Assembly (NCBI GenBank): GCA_018664745.1
Contig: JABJNS010000061.1
Span: 1-8,200 of the forward strand
Origin: Flavobacteriales bacterium
GTDB taxonomy: Bacteria; Bacteroidota; Bacteroidia; Flavobacteriales; BACL11
DNA: 8,200 nt
Reading direction: 5' to 3'
The position numbers and the translations under genes were made by a program. Shown here piece after piece: positions 1 to 6,096 of this stretch (position 1 is its first letter; each line of letters begins with the position of its first letter). The notes below the pieces were generated by a model. The model had not been told where the DNA came from and made no database searches. It worked only from the letters and a program-made list of their open reading frames with translations.

Positions 1-781
1 CTTGTCCTTTTTCTAACTTAGACATGATCTCTTTAGTTTGAACTGCTAAATCAGCTTCAATTAATGCTTTATGAGATACAACAACATTACGGAACGATTC
101 GTTTACCTTAACAACTTTGAATTCCATCTTTTTACCAACATATTCATCATAGTCACGGATAGGCTTAACATCAATTTGAGAACCTGGTAAGAAACACTCA
201 ATACCAAATACATCAACAATCATACCTCCTTTAGTTCTACTCATTATCTGACCATTAACAACCTCACCAGTTTCTAAAGCAACATTTACTTTCTCCCAAG
301 CTCTTAATACTCTAGCTCTTCTGTGAGATAATACTAATTGTCCGTTTTTATCTTCTTGTTTTTCAACTAAAACCTCAACAGTATCACCAGCTTTTAATTC
401 AGGATTGTACTTGAATTCATTAAAACTAATTACACCATCTGATTTAAAGTTGATATCTACAACAACCTCTCTATCAGTTACCATTACAACTGTACCATCA
501 ATAACTTGCTTATCGATTACATCAGGTAATGTAGAGCTGTATTCTTTTTCTAAATCAGTTCTTTCTTTAGTAGAATACATATCGTTTTGAGCCGCTTTGT
601 CCCAATCGAATTCTTCTACTTTTTCGACTTTCTTTTTTGGAGATTTTTCAGCCTTTACTTCTTCAAGTACTGGAGCTGCTTCTACTTCTTCAGTAACAGG
701 AGTTTCTGCTACAACTACCTCCTCAACTTTCGGAGTTTCTACTGCTTTTGGTGCAGTTTCTTTTTTGTTTTCTTCTGACAT
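1..781 (-). CDS. rpsA: 30S ribosomal protein S1, 5' part of gene (partial)
   Basis: This is the first 260 codons of ribosomal protein S1, which brings mRNA to the 30S subunit. The frame is open to the left edge, so the C-terminal S1 domains lie outside. Residues 1-58 form a low-complexity Glu/Lys/Val/Pro-rich extension typical of Bacteroidota S1. Two OB-fold S1 repeats follow, at about residues 92-155 (VIDGTVVMVTDREVVVDI, then LSHRRAR) and 173-238 (VVNGQIMSRTKGGMIVDVFG, then VVVSHKAL). The start at 781 gives MSEENKKE. An in-frame ATG three codons upstream, at 790 (M-T-K-M-S), is an alternative, and neither has a Shine-Dalgarno sequence. The gene follows ispH but has its own promoter and leader. 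A cmk-rpsA neighbourhood is common in bacteria; here ispH lies between them. Identity is secure, the exact start less so. Confidence 0.96.
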   Translation of the reverse strand, partial: MSEENKKETAPKAVETPKVEEVVVAETPVTEEVEAAPVLEEVKAEKSPKKKVEKVEEFDWDKAAQNDMYSTKERTDLEKEYSSTLPDVIDKQVIDGTVVMVTDREVVVDINFKSDGVISFNEFKYNPELKAGDTVEVLVEKQEDKNGQLVLSHRRARVLRAWEKVNVALETGEVVNGQIMSRTKGGMIVDVFGIECFLPGSQIDVKPIRDYDEYVGKKMEFKVVKVNESFRNVVVSHKALIEADLAVQTKEIMSKLEKGQ

Positions 782-802
782 TTTTGTCATTTTACATTTG
801 TA

Positions 803-841
803 TCTTAAAGTAAGTAAGGCTGAGATGTTTAAACTTTAAGA
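803..841 (-). promoter_or_regulatory. Inverted repeat in the rpsA leader
   Basis: On the minus strand the leader contains TCTTAAAGT (841-833) and its exact reverse complement ACTTTAAGA (811-803), separated by 21 bases. The repeat ends 12 bases before the upstream candidate ATG (790) and 21 before the likely one (781). In RNA it would form a 9-bp AU-rich hairpin close to the ribosome landing area. E. coli S1 represses its own translation through leader structure, so an autoregulatory role is conceivable here, but that is inference. There is no U-tract directly after it, so it does not look like a terminator. Confidence 0.4.
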
Positions 842-898
842 GCTATTAATTTATATTTTTCCTTTCCACTACCTTACAGAACATTCTAAAAAGGGCTG

Positions 899-932
899 CA
901 AAAATACAATTTTAATCTGAAATAACAAACAA
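899..932 (-). promoter_or_regulatory. rpsA promoter, Bacteroidota primary sigma type
   Basis: Read on the minus strand, TTGTTTG (932-926) is followed after 19 bases by TATTTTTG (906-899). This fits the known Bacteroidota/Flavobacterium consensus TTG or TTTG, then 17-23 bases, then TAnnTTTG. The -33 element begins within 10 bases of the ispH stop codon. Transcription would begin near 893-895 and give a leader of roughly 100 bases before the rpsA ATG. This suggests rpsA is transcribed independently of the cluster upstream, as expected for a highly expressed ribosomal protein. The call rests on motif match only. Confidence 0.7.
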
Positions 933-937
933 GAATA

Positions 938-1810
938 CTAAGCTATATTTTCAATAGCGTTTTGCACATTTTCCATTAACCATCTTGGAGTAGAAGTTGC
1001 TCCACAAATCCCAACAGAACTTGCCGTTAAAAACCATTCATTTTTTATCTCATTTACATCTGAAATAAAGTAAGAATTAACATTTTCTTCTTTACATGAT
1101 TTATACAACATTTTTCCATTTGAACTTTTTTGCCCACTCACAAAAACAATCACATCATTATCCTTTGAAAACTGCTTTAATTGAGGCTCACGACCCGAAA
1201 CCTGCCTACACAAAGTATCATGCACTATGTATTTTACATTTTCTTTTCTTGCCAATTTAACCCTTTCAGCAATCACATCACTAATCGCTTTATAAGCTTT
1301 TGGACTTTTTGTAGTTTGGGAATAAATATAGATTGACTTAGAGAAATCTACCTTTTCCAAATCATCAACTGTTGTAACAATTATTGCATCATTCTTTGTT
1401 TGCCCAAGCAAACCAGTTACTTCAGCATGCCCCTCTTTTCCAAAAATAATCACTTGTCCATCAATCTTCTTAATATCCTCATATCCCTCCTTGATTTGGT
1501 GCTGTAATTTTAACACCACAGGACAGGAAGCATCTAGTAATTGTATATTATTTTCAAGTGCAATAGTATAGGTTGATGGCGGCTCACCATGAGCACGAAT
1601 TAACACTTTACAATCAGATAATTCTTTTAAATCATCATGATTAATAATTTTTAAACCCATATCATTCAAGCGATCTACTTCTTTATTATTATGCACAATA
1701 TCTCCTAAGCAATATAAGCTATCCTCTTTTTCCAAGATATCTTCTGCCATTTGTATAGCATACACTACACCAAAACAAAATCCTGAATATTTATCAATAG
1801 TAACTTCCAT
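938..1810 (-). CDS. ispH: 4-hydroxy-3-methylbut-2-enyl diphosphate reductase (IspH/LytB)
   Basis: IspH performs the last step of the MEP isoprenoid pathway, reducing HMBPP to IPP and DMAPP with a [4Fe-4S] cluster in the cytoplasm. The protein has 290 residues. The three cluster cysteines are present: Cys12 in SGFCFGV, Cys96 in DASCPVV and Cys201 in HDTLCRQ. Substrate-binding residues expected from E. coli IspH are also visible: His40 (DIVHN), His74 (RAHG), His128 and Glu130 (GHAEV), Thr166/167 (SQTTKS) and the SSNGK segment at 229-233. The C-terminal GICGATSTP matches the family. The ATG at 1810 overlaps the cmk stop as TAATG, implying translational coupling. The gene is intact, and the iron-sulfur chemistry makes it dependent on the cell's Fe-S assembly. 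Confidence 0.98.
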   Translation of the reverse strand: MEVTIDKYSGFCFGVVYAIQMAEDILEKEDSLYCLGDIVHNNKEVDRLNDMGLKIINHDDLKELSDCKVLIRAHGEPPSTYTIALENNIQLLDASCPVVLKLQHQIKEGYEDIKKIDGQVIIFGKEGHAEVTGLLGQTKNDAIIVTTVDDLEKVDFSKSIYIYSQTTKSPKAYKAISDVIAERVKLARKENVKYIVHDTLCRQVSGREPQLKQFSKDNDVIVFVSGQKSSNGKMLYKSCKEENVNSYFISDVNEIKNEWFLTASSVGICGATSTPRWLMENVQNAIENIA

Positions 1811-2502
1811 TATTCACTTAATTTAGTTGTTATTAATTCATCAATCAGAGCATTTTGTTTTTGAATTGTTAAATCAGAATTATCAATCAAAATCGCATCT
1901 TTTGCCTGAACCAAAGGGTTTATTTTTCTATTTGTATCATGATCATCTCTTTGCGTAAGATTACCTAACACCTCCTCAAAAGTAACTTTTTCTCCCTTCT
2001 TTTTCAATTCATCATATCTTCTTTGCGCTCTTATTTCTGAACTGGCCGTTACAAATAATTTCAGCTTAGCATCAGGAAATACTTTTGTGCCAATATCCCT
2101 ACCGTCCATTACTACATTTCCTTCCCTTCCTATTTCTTGTTGTGAAGCAATTAATTTTTCACGCACTTGCTGAATTTGAGCGACAATAGAAACATTATCT
2201 GAAACTTCAAATCCTCTAATTATCTGCTCAACATTCTCTCCATTCAGAATAGTTTCAGAACCTTTAGTTTCAGCATTAAAAACAAAATTAATTGTAATTT
2301 CATCTAATTTAGAAATAAGCACAGACAAATCAACCTTCTTATCATTAATGATATTATTTCTCATACAATAAAGTGTAACTGCACGATACATTGCTCCTGT
2401 ATCAATATAACGCATACCATATTTACTAGCCACTGCTTTTGCAATAGTACTTTTCCCACAGGAAGAATGACCGTCAATAGCTATGTTAAAAGGTAAACTC
2501 AT
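1810..2502 (-). CDS. cmk: (d)CMP kinase
   Basis: Cytidylate kinase phosphorylates CMP and dCMP with ATP, recycling cytidine nucleotides released by RNA turnover and lipid synthesis. The 230-residue length is normal. The P-loop is DGHSSCGKST (residues 10-19), the Cys-containing variant seen in Bacteroidota. Further family motifs are YIDTGAMYRAVT, the nucleotide-binding DGRDIGTKVFPDA, the RRYDEL lid region, and QRDDHDTNRKINPL near the C terminus, matching the RD..D[ST].R...PL signature. The ATG at 2502 follows the porQ TAA with no gap, and the stop overlaps the ispH ATG by one base. The three genes are therefore almost certainly co-transcribed and translationally linked. There is no visible RBS beyond the A/T-rich context. 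Confidence 0.98.
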   Translation of the reverse strand: MSLPFNIAIDGHSSCGKSTIAKAVASKYGMRYIDTGAMYRAVTLYCMRNNIINDKKVDLSVLISKLDEITINFVFNAETKGSETILNGENVEQIIRGFEVSDNVSIVAQIQQVREKLIASQQEIGREGNVVMDGRDIGTKVFPDAKLKLFVTASSEIRAQRRYDELKKKGEKVTFEEVLGNLTQRDDHDTNRKINPLVQAKDAILIDNSDLTIQKQNALIDELITTKLSE

Positions 2503-3531
2503 TTAAAGCCCAAAAGTACTCAAATTTGTAGCAATACTAAAATTATTTGGTGTTCCTGACAAATGATAAAACGCTCTACTATAATCCAACCTGAATTTTG
2601 AAACCTTAAACCCTATTCCCCAAGAAAAACCAACTAATGCAGGATAAGTAGAAAGGCTCATATCAAATCTTCTTTGAAAATTAAAACCCCCTCTTATAAA
2701 AAGACTTTTACGAAAAGGATTTAGTTCACCTCCAATAATCAAATGTCGTAATGCAGTTTTCGCAATACTTTCCTCTTTTATTTCTAACTCCCCTGTTTCA
2801 ATATTAGTTTGAGAAATTAACTTATAAGGTGATTTTATATCAAACTGATTCAAATGATGAAAAGTAAGTGAATACCTAAAAGGAAGATGCTTCAATTCTT
2901 TACTCATTCCTAACTGTGCATCAAAAGGAAGAGTTTCTTTTTTATCCGTATAAGACACTAATTGTCTACCAATATTTTTCAATAAAAAAGTAGCAGTAAA
3001 TGCTTTTTCTGGATTAAAATAAGTTGTTGCTATATTTGCAGCAAGTGCAAAAGCATGGTAAGTTTCATATTGAGAATTCAAGACATTTATATTCACACCA
3101 AGAGTAAATTTTTCATTTAATGACCTACTAGCTCCTAAAGTAATCACTTGATCGTGAGCAGAAAATGAACCCAAATTATTCCCGACAGCATCATTATGAT
3201 CAAAATTACCATAATTCACTGCTTTAATTCCTAAGGAAACAATCCCAAATTCTTTCCATTTTCTGGCATAAGAAAAACCTATTAAATTAATATCTGAAAA
3301 ATAATCAGTAAAAGAAAACACTAAGCTATTATGCATTTCAGCATTTAACAAGGAAGGTGTAGTTTGGGCTAAAGTCACATCATAATCAACAATAGCAATT
3401 CCACTTCCACCCATAGCTTCAATCCTTGGAGATAATTCCACATCCATAAAAGAGAAAGCAGTTGTTCCGCCAATTTGAGCCAAAAGACCCAAAGGCAAGC
3501 AAAATACTATTATGATTATTCTCTTTATCAT
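2503..3531 (-). CDS. porQ: Type IX secretion system protein PorQ
   Basis: PorQ is a predicted outer-membrane beta-barrel of the PorV-like family. In Porphyromonas gingivalis it is needed for type IX secretion and belongs to the PorU/V/Q/Z complex that processes cargo and attaches it to the surface. The 342-residue product begins with a signal peptide (basic MIKR, hydrophobic residues 5-17, likely cleavage after LLA18). The mature N terminus shows the family pattern GGTTAFSFMDVELSPR then EAMGG, followed by amphipathic alternating strands to the end and an aromatic-rich close (RLDYSRAFYHLSG). It lies directly before cmk, a neighbourhood I also recall from P. gingivalis. The ATG at 3531 has an A/T-only upstream region. 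No promoter is evident in the 46 bases after lon, so it may depend on lon transcription. The link to T9SS is family knowledge; the rest of the system is not in this window. Confidence 0.9.
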   Translation of the reverse strand: MIKRIIIIVFCLPLGLLAQIGGTTAFSFMDVELSPRIEAMGGSGIAIVDYDVTLAQTTPSLLNAEMHNSLVFSFTDYFSDINLIGFSYARKWKEFGIVSLGIKAVNYGNFDHNDAVGNNLGSFSAHDQVITLGASRSLNEKFTLGVNINVLNSQYETYHAFALAANIATTYFNPEKAFTATFLLKNIGRQLVSYTDKKETLPFDAQLGMSKELKHLPFRYSLTFHHLNQFDIKSPYKLISQTNIETGELEIKEESIAKTALRHLIIGGELNPFRKSLFIRGGFNFQRRFDMSLSTYPALVGFSWGIGFKVSKFRLDYSRAFYHLSGTPNNFSIATNLSTFGL

Positions 3532-3577
3532 TAATTAATTAATTTATCTAACGACTAAACCTTATTCTTATTATACA

Positions 3578-4288
3578 CTAAATGATCTCTACTGCTCTTT
3601 CTACTTTTTCAGTTAGCAAAGCAATATCAGTTACTTCTTTCAAAGTATCCACATAATGGAAAGTCATACCCTTAACATACTTTTCATTTATCTCTAAAAT
3701 ATCTTTTTTGTTCTGCATTGAAAGAATAATTTCATTAATTCCAGAACGCTTAGCCGCTAATATTTTTTCTTTAATCCCACCAACTGGCAATACTTTTCCT
3801 CTAAGAGTAAGCTCACCTGTCATAGCAATTTTCTCTTTTACTTTTCTTTGTGTGAAAGAAGAAATTAAAGAAGTAAACATAGTAATTCCTGCTGAAGGAC
3901 CATCCTTAGGAGTTGCTCCTTCTGGCACATGTACATGCACATTCCATTTATCAAATACATCCGTATTTATCCCGTATTCTCCAGCATGCGCCTTTAAATA
4001 CTCCATAGCAATCGTTACCGACTCTTTCATTACTTTTCCAAGGTTTCCTGTTACAGAAAGTTTTCCTTTTCCTTTACTTAAACTACTTTCAATAAATAAA
4101 ATATCACCACCAACTGAAGTCCAAGCCAAACCTGTTACCACACCTGCCACTGAATTATCCGTAAACCTATCTCTATCAAACCTTGGCGCGCCTAGCACTT
4201 TTTCCACCACCTCAGCATTTGGAGAGTAATCAAAGGATTCTTCCATAGCTAATGATTTTGCTACATTACGAATCATCTTACTCACCAT
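3578..4288 (-). CDS. lon: Lon protease, C-terminal part (protease domain), downstream of a frameshift
   Basis: This is the 3' part of lon, one frame away from the 5' part. The 236-residue frame opens with the end of the AAA+ alpha subdomain (KMIRNVAKSLAMEE) and then carries the complete Lon protease domain. The catalytic serine is Ser132 in PKDGPSAG and the catalytic lysine is Lys175 in GGIKEK, 43 residues apart as in other Lon proteins. VHVPEGATPKDG and TGELTLRGKVLPVGG are near-universal Lon motifs. The ATG at 4288 is an internal codon of the ancestral gene, not a natural start. It overlaps the stop of the 5' part (ATGGTGA), so termination-reinitiation is possible. Without the ATPase part this fragment should not degrade folded substrates; that is inference. 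Joined in frame, the two parts give about 816 residues, a normal length. Confidence 0.95.
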   Translation of the reverse strand: MVSKMIRNVAKSLAMEESFDYSPNAEVVEKVLGAPRFDRDRFTDNSVAGVVTGLAWTSVGGDILFIESSLSKGKGKLSVTGNLGKVMKESVTIAMEYLKAHAGEYGINTDVFDKWNVHVHVPEGATPKDGPSAGITMFTSLISSFTQRKVKEKIAMTGELTLRGKVLPVGGIKEKILAAKRSGINEIILSMQNKKDILEINEKYVKGMTFHYVDTLKEVTDIALLTEKVERAVEII

Positions 4289-4299
4289 TTTATCCCAGT
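4282..4299 (-). other. lon: Frameshift junction inside lon
   Basis: On the minus strand the reading is AGA ACT GGG ATA AAA TGG TGA, giving R-T-G-I-K-W-stop. One extra base within or just before GGG (4296-4294) would give R-T-x-D-K-M-V-S-K, which restores the family pattern and continues directly into the C-terminal frame. The simplest reading is loss of a single base, for example one T of an ancestral ACTTGGGAT. The lesion could be a real mutation or a consensus error next to a short G run. The rest of both frames shows no further damage. Confidence 0.85.
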
Positions 4300-6027
4300 T
4301 CTAACTCCTGATTCTCTTGTATATTGGTCAACAATTTTCTCTAACATCTCATCAGACAAAGTAAATTGTTCTACTTTTAATCCATGAGATTTTAATTGCT
4401 TAGGCAATAAATGTTTTTTTGCTATTTGTACTTTTTCTTCAAGAGTATAACCATTAATTTCTATGATTTCCATTCTATCCCTTAGTGCTGGCTGAATAGT
4501 TCCTAAAGAATTTGCTGTTGCCACAAACATTACTTTTGACAAGTCATAATCCAACTCCAAATAATTATCATGAAAAGCTTCATTTTGTTCAGGATCCAAC
4601 ACTTCCAAAAGTGCAGAAGAAGGATCGCCATGAGAATCTCTAGTTACCTTATCAATTTCATCTAAAACAAAAACAGGATTAGATGATTTTGCTTTCTGGA
4701 TAGATTTAATAATTCTACCCGGCATAGCTCCAATATAAGTTTTTCTGTGCCCTCTTATTTCCGATTCATCTCTTAGTCCACCTAAAGCAACTCTTTCGTA
4801 TTTTCTACCCAATGCTTCAGCAATTGATTTTCCTAAAGAAGTTTTTCCAACTCCTGGAGGACCATACAAACATAAAATTGGCGATTTCATATCCCCTCTT
4901 AATTTTAATACTGCCAAATGTTCTATGATTCTTTCCTTTACTTTTTCCAACCCAAAATGATCTCTATCCAAAATCTCTTTTGCTTGTTTTAAATCAAAAC
5001 TGTCAGTAGTAACTTTATCCCAAGGTAAATCCAAGATAAGTTCAATATAACTTCTTTGTACCGCATAATCGGACATAGAAGAATTCATCCTCTGCAACTT
5101 TCTTAATTCTTTATCAAAAGCATTAGCAACTTCTTTGCTCCACTTCTTTTTACTTCCTTGAGTACGCATTTCATCAATCTCTTTTTGCGAACCACTTCCA
5201 CCTAATTCTTCTTGAATAGCTTTCATTTGCTGATTCAAGTAATACTCTCTTTGCTGCTTATCTAAATCAGTTTGTACTTTAGATTGAATTTTATTTTTCA
5301 TCTCCAAAAGTTGCAACTCCTTTGTCAATAATTCCAATACTGAAATTGCACGCTTTTTCAAATCAACTTCTTCCAATAAGGATTGTTTTTCAGATAAACC
5401 AATATTCATATTGGACGAAACAAAATTAATTGCAAAAGAAGTATTCTTTATATTCTTAATAGCAATTGCTGCCTCAGAAGGAATATTAGGAGATTCATCA
5501 ATAATCCTTAATGCTAAATCTTTTACAGAAGAAACCAATGCACTAAACTCCTCATCATTTCTTTCAGGTTTTACTTCAGACAAATCCGTTACTTTTGCTT
5601 TGAAATATGGTTCGTTCTGAACCATTGCCTCAATCTTAAAACGCTTACGCCCTTGTATTACTGCCGTGATATTTCCATCAGGCATTTTAAGCATTTTCAG
5701 AATATGAGCAACTGTACCTACTTCATTCAAATCTTTTAATTCAGGTAATTCTGTGTCAAAATCCTTTTGAGAAACAACACCAATTGTTTTATTTCCATTT
5801 TCAGCATCTTTTATCAATTTTACTGAACGGTCTCTACCAATAGTAATAGGAATAATCACACCAGGAAAAAGTACGGTATTCCTTAACGGTAAAATTGGTA
5901 ATACATCCGGAGTATCTTCTTTTGATATTTTTGCCTCATCCTCATCAGACATTAATGGCAAAAACTCTGTTTCTTCATTTATTAAATCAGATAACTCAAA
6001 GCCATCTAAAGGATATTTATTTCTCAT
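4282..6027 (-). CDS. lon: Lon protease, N-terminal and ATPase part, truncated by a frameshift
   Basis: This is the 5' part of ATP-dependent Lon, the cytoplasmic protease that unfolds and degrades damaged and regulatory proteins. Residues 43-245 form the LonN substrate-binding domain (LPILPLRNTVLFPG at 43-56). A coiled region follows, with REYYLNQQMKAIQEELG at 260-276. The AAA+ module has Walker A GPPGVGKT (389-396), the pore loop YIGAMPG (431-437), Walker B VFVLDEID (452-459), sensor 1 Asn506, the arginine finger near Arg518 and the sensor-2 Arg576 in SGVR. The frame then runs TGIKW and stops, where related proteins continue with an L-[DE]-K-type sequence into the protease domain. The ATPase is thus complete almost to the end of its alpha subdomain but severed from the protease. 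The ATG at 6027 sits about 17 bases after the predicted sigma-54 transcription start. Confidence 0.95.
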   Translation of the reverse strand: MRNKYPLDGFELSDLINEETEFLPLMSDEDEAKISKEDTPDVLPILPLRNTVLFPGVIIPITIGRDRSVKLIKDAENGNKTIGVVSQKDFDTELPELKDLNEVGTVAHILKMLKMPDGNITAVIQGRKRFKIEAMVQNEPYFKAKVTDLSEVKPERNDEEFSALVSSVKDLALRIIDESPNIPSEAAIAIKNIKNTSFAINFVSSNMNIGLSEKQSLLEEVDLKKRAISVLELLTKELQLLEMKNKIQSKVQTDLDKQQREYYLNQQMKAIQEELGGSGSQKEIDEMRTQGSKKKWSKEVANAFDKELRKLQRMNSSMSDYAVQRSYIELILDLPWDKVTTDSFDLKQAKEILDRDHFGLEKVKERIIEHLAVLKLRGDMKSPILCLYGPPGVGKTSLGKSIAEALGRKYERVALGGLRDESEIRGHRKTYIGAMPGRIIKSIQKAKSSNPVFVLDEIDKVTRDSHGDPSSALLEVLDPEQNEAFHDNYLELDYDLSKVMFVATANSLGTIQPALRDRMEIIEINGYTLEEKVQIAKKHLLPKQLKSHGLKVEQFTLSDEMLEKIVDQYTRESGVRTGIKW

Positions 6028-6049
6028 AATAATTGTTTTTCACCAATCA

Positions 6050-6064
6050 ACTAATGCAATTAGT
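6050..6064. repeat. Small inverted repeat overlapping the -12 box
   Basis: ACTAAT and ATTAGT form perfect 6-base arms around a 3-base centre. The repeat overlaps the TTGC box of the sigma-54 element and the bases just downstream of it. It could be an operator or may be chance in AT-rich DNA. It is too short and unflanked to act as a terminator for the preceding gene. Confidence 0.3.
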
Positions 6065-6070
6065 GTGCCA
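6055..6070 (-). promoter_or_regulatory. Sigma-54 (RpoN) promoter of lon, -24/-12 element
   Basis: On the minus strand the sequence reads TGGCAC-ACTAA-TTGCA, an essentially perfect match to the sigma-54 consensus TGGCAC-N5-TTGCA/T, with exactly 10 bases between the invariant GG and GC. It lies in the 69-base gap before lon, pointing toward it. A start about 12 bases past the GC falls near 6044 and leaves a leader of about 17 bases. Sigma-54 promoters require an AAA+ activator, whose binding site would be further upstream, perhaps inside the preceding gene. The motif match is seen directly; control of lon by RpoN is inference. Confidence 0.78.
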
Positions 6071-6096
6071 TAATTGAAATATGTAATTTTTGTCAG

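Larger units (their letters stand above)
782..937 (-). other. ispH-rpsA intergenic region and rpsA 5' leader
   Basis: This 156-base AT-rich gap between the ispH stop and the rpsA start is the longest non-coding stretch in the window. It holds the rpsA promoter at 899-932, a predicted leader from about 894, a purine-rich patch (GGTAGTGGAAAGG, near 859-873) too far from the start codon to act as a Shine-Dalgarno site, and the inverted repeat at 803-841. I see no terminator for ispH, so some transcripts from the upstream cluster may read through into rpsA. No small ORF is convincing: the ATG just before the rpsA start is followed at once by TAA. Confidence 0.6.

Noticed and set aside
405..839. 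Plus-strand open frames over the rpsA 5' region
   Set aside because: They are antisense to a clearly recognisable S1 protein, have low-complexity Ser/Thr/Phe-rich products mirroring the Glu/Lys-rich extension, and show no family features.
2076..2092. TGGCAC on the minus strand within cmk
   Set aside because: The -12 position reads TATTT, without TTGC, and the site is in the middle of a coding region.
3532..3543. TTAATTAATTAA repeat just before porQ
   Set aside because: It is a short simple-sequence palindrome in AT-rich leader DNA with no flanking signal, most likely just low-complexity spacer.
3565..3577. TATAAT-like sequence between lon and porQ on the minus strand
   Set aside because: It resembles an E. 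coli -10 box, but Bacteroidota primary sigma uses TAnnTTTG, and no -33 partner is visible. In AT-rich DNA this match is expected by chance.
3923..3938. TGGCAC followed by CATGC on the plus strand, resembling a second sigma-54 element
   Set aside because: The GG-to-GC spacing is 11 instead of 10, the -12 box lacks TTGC, and it lies inside lon pointing antisense with no gene to serve.
3708..4229. 173-codon plus-strand open frame antisense to the Lon protease domain
   Set aside because: The opposite strand encodes strongly conserved Lon motifs. This frame has no recognisable domain or promoter and is explained by codon bias.
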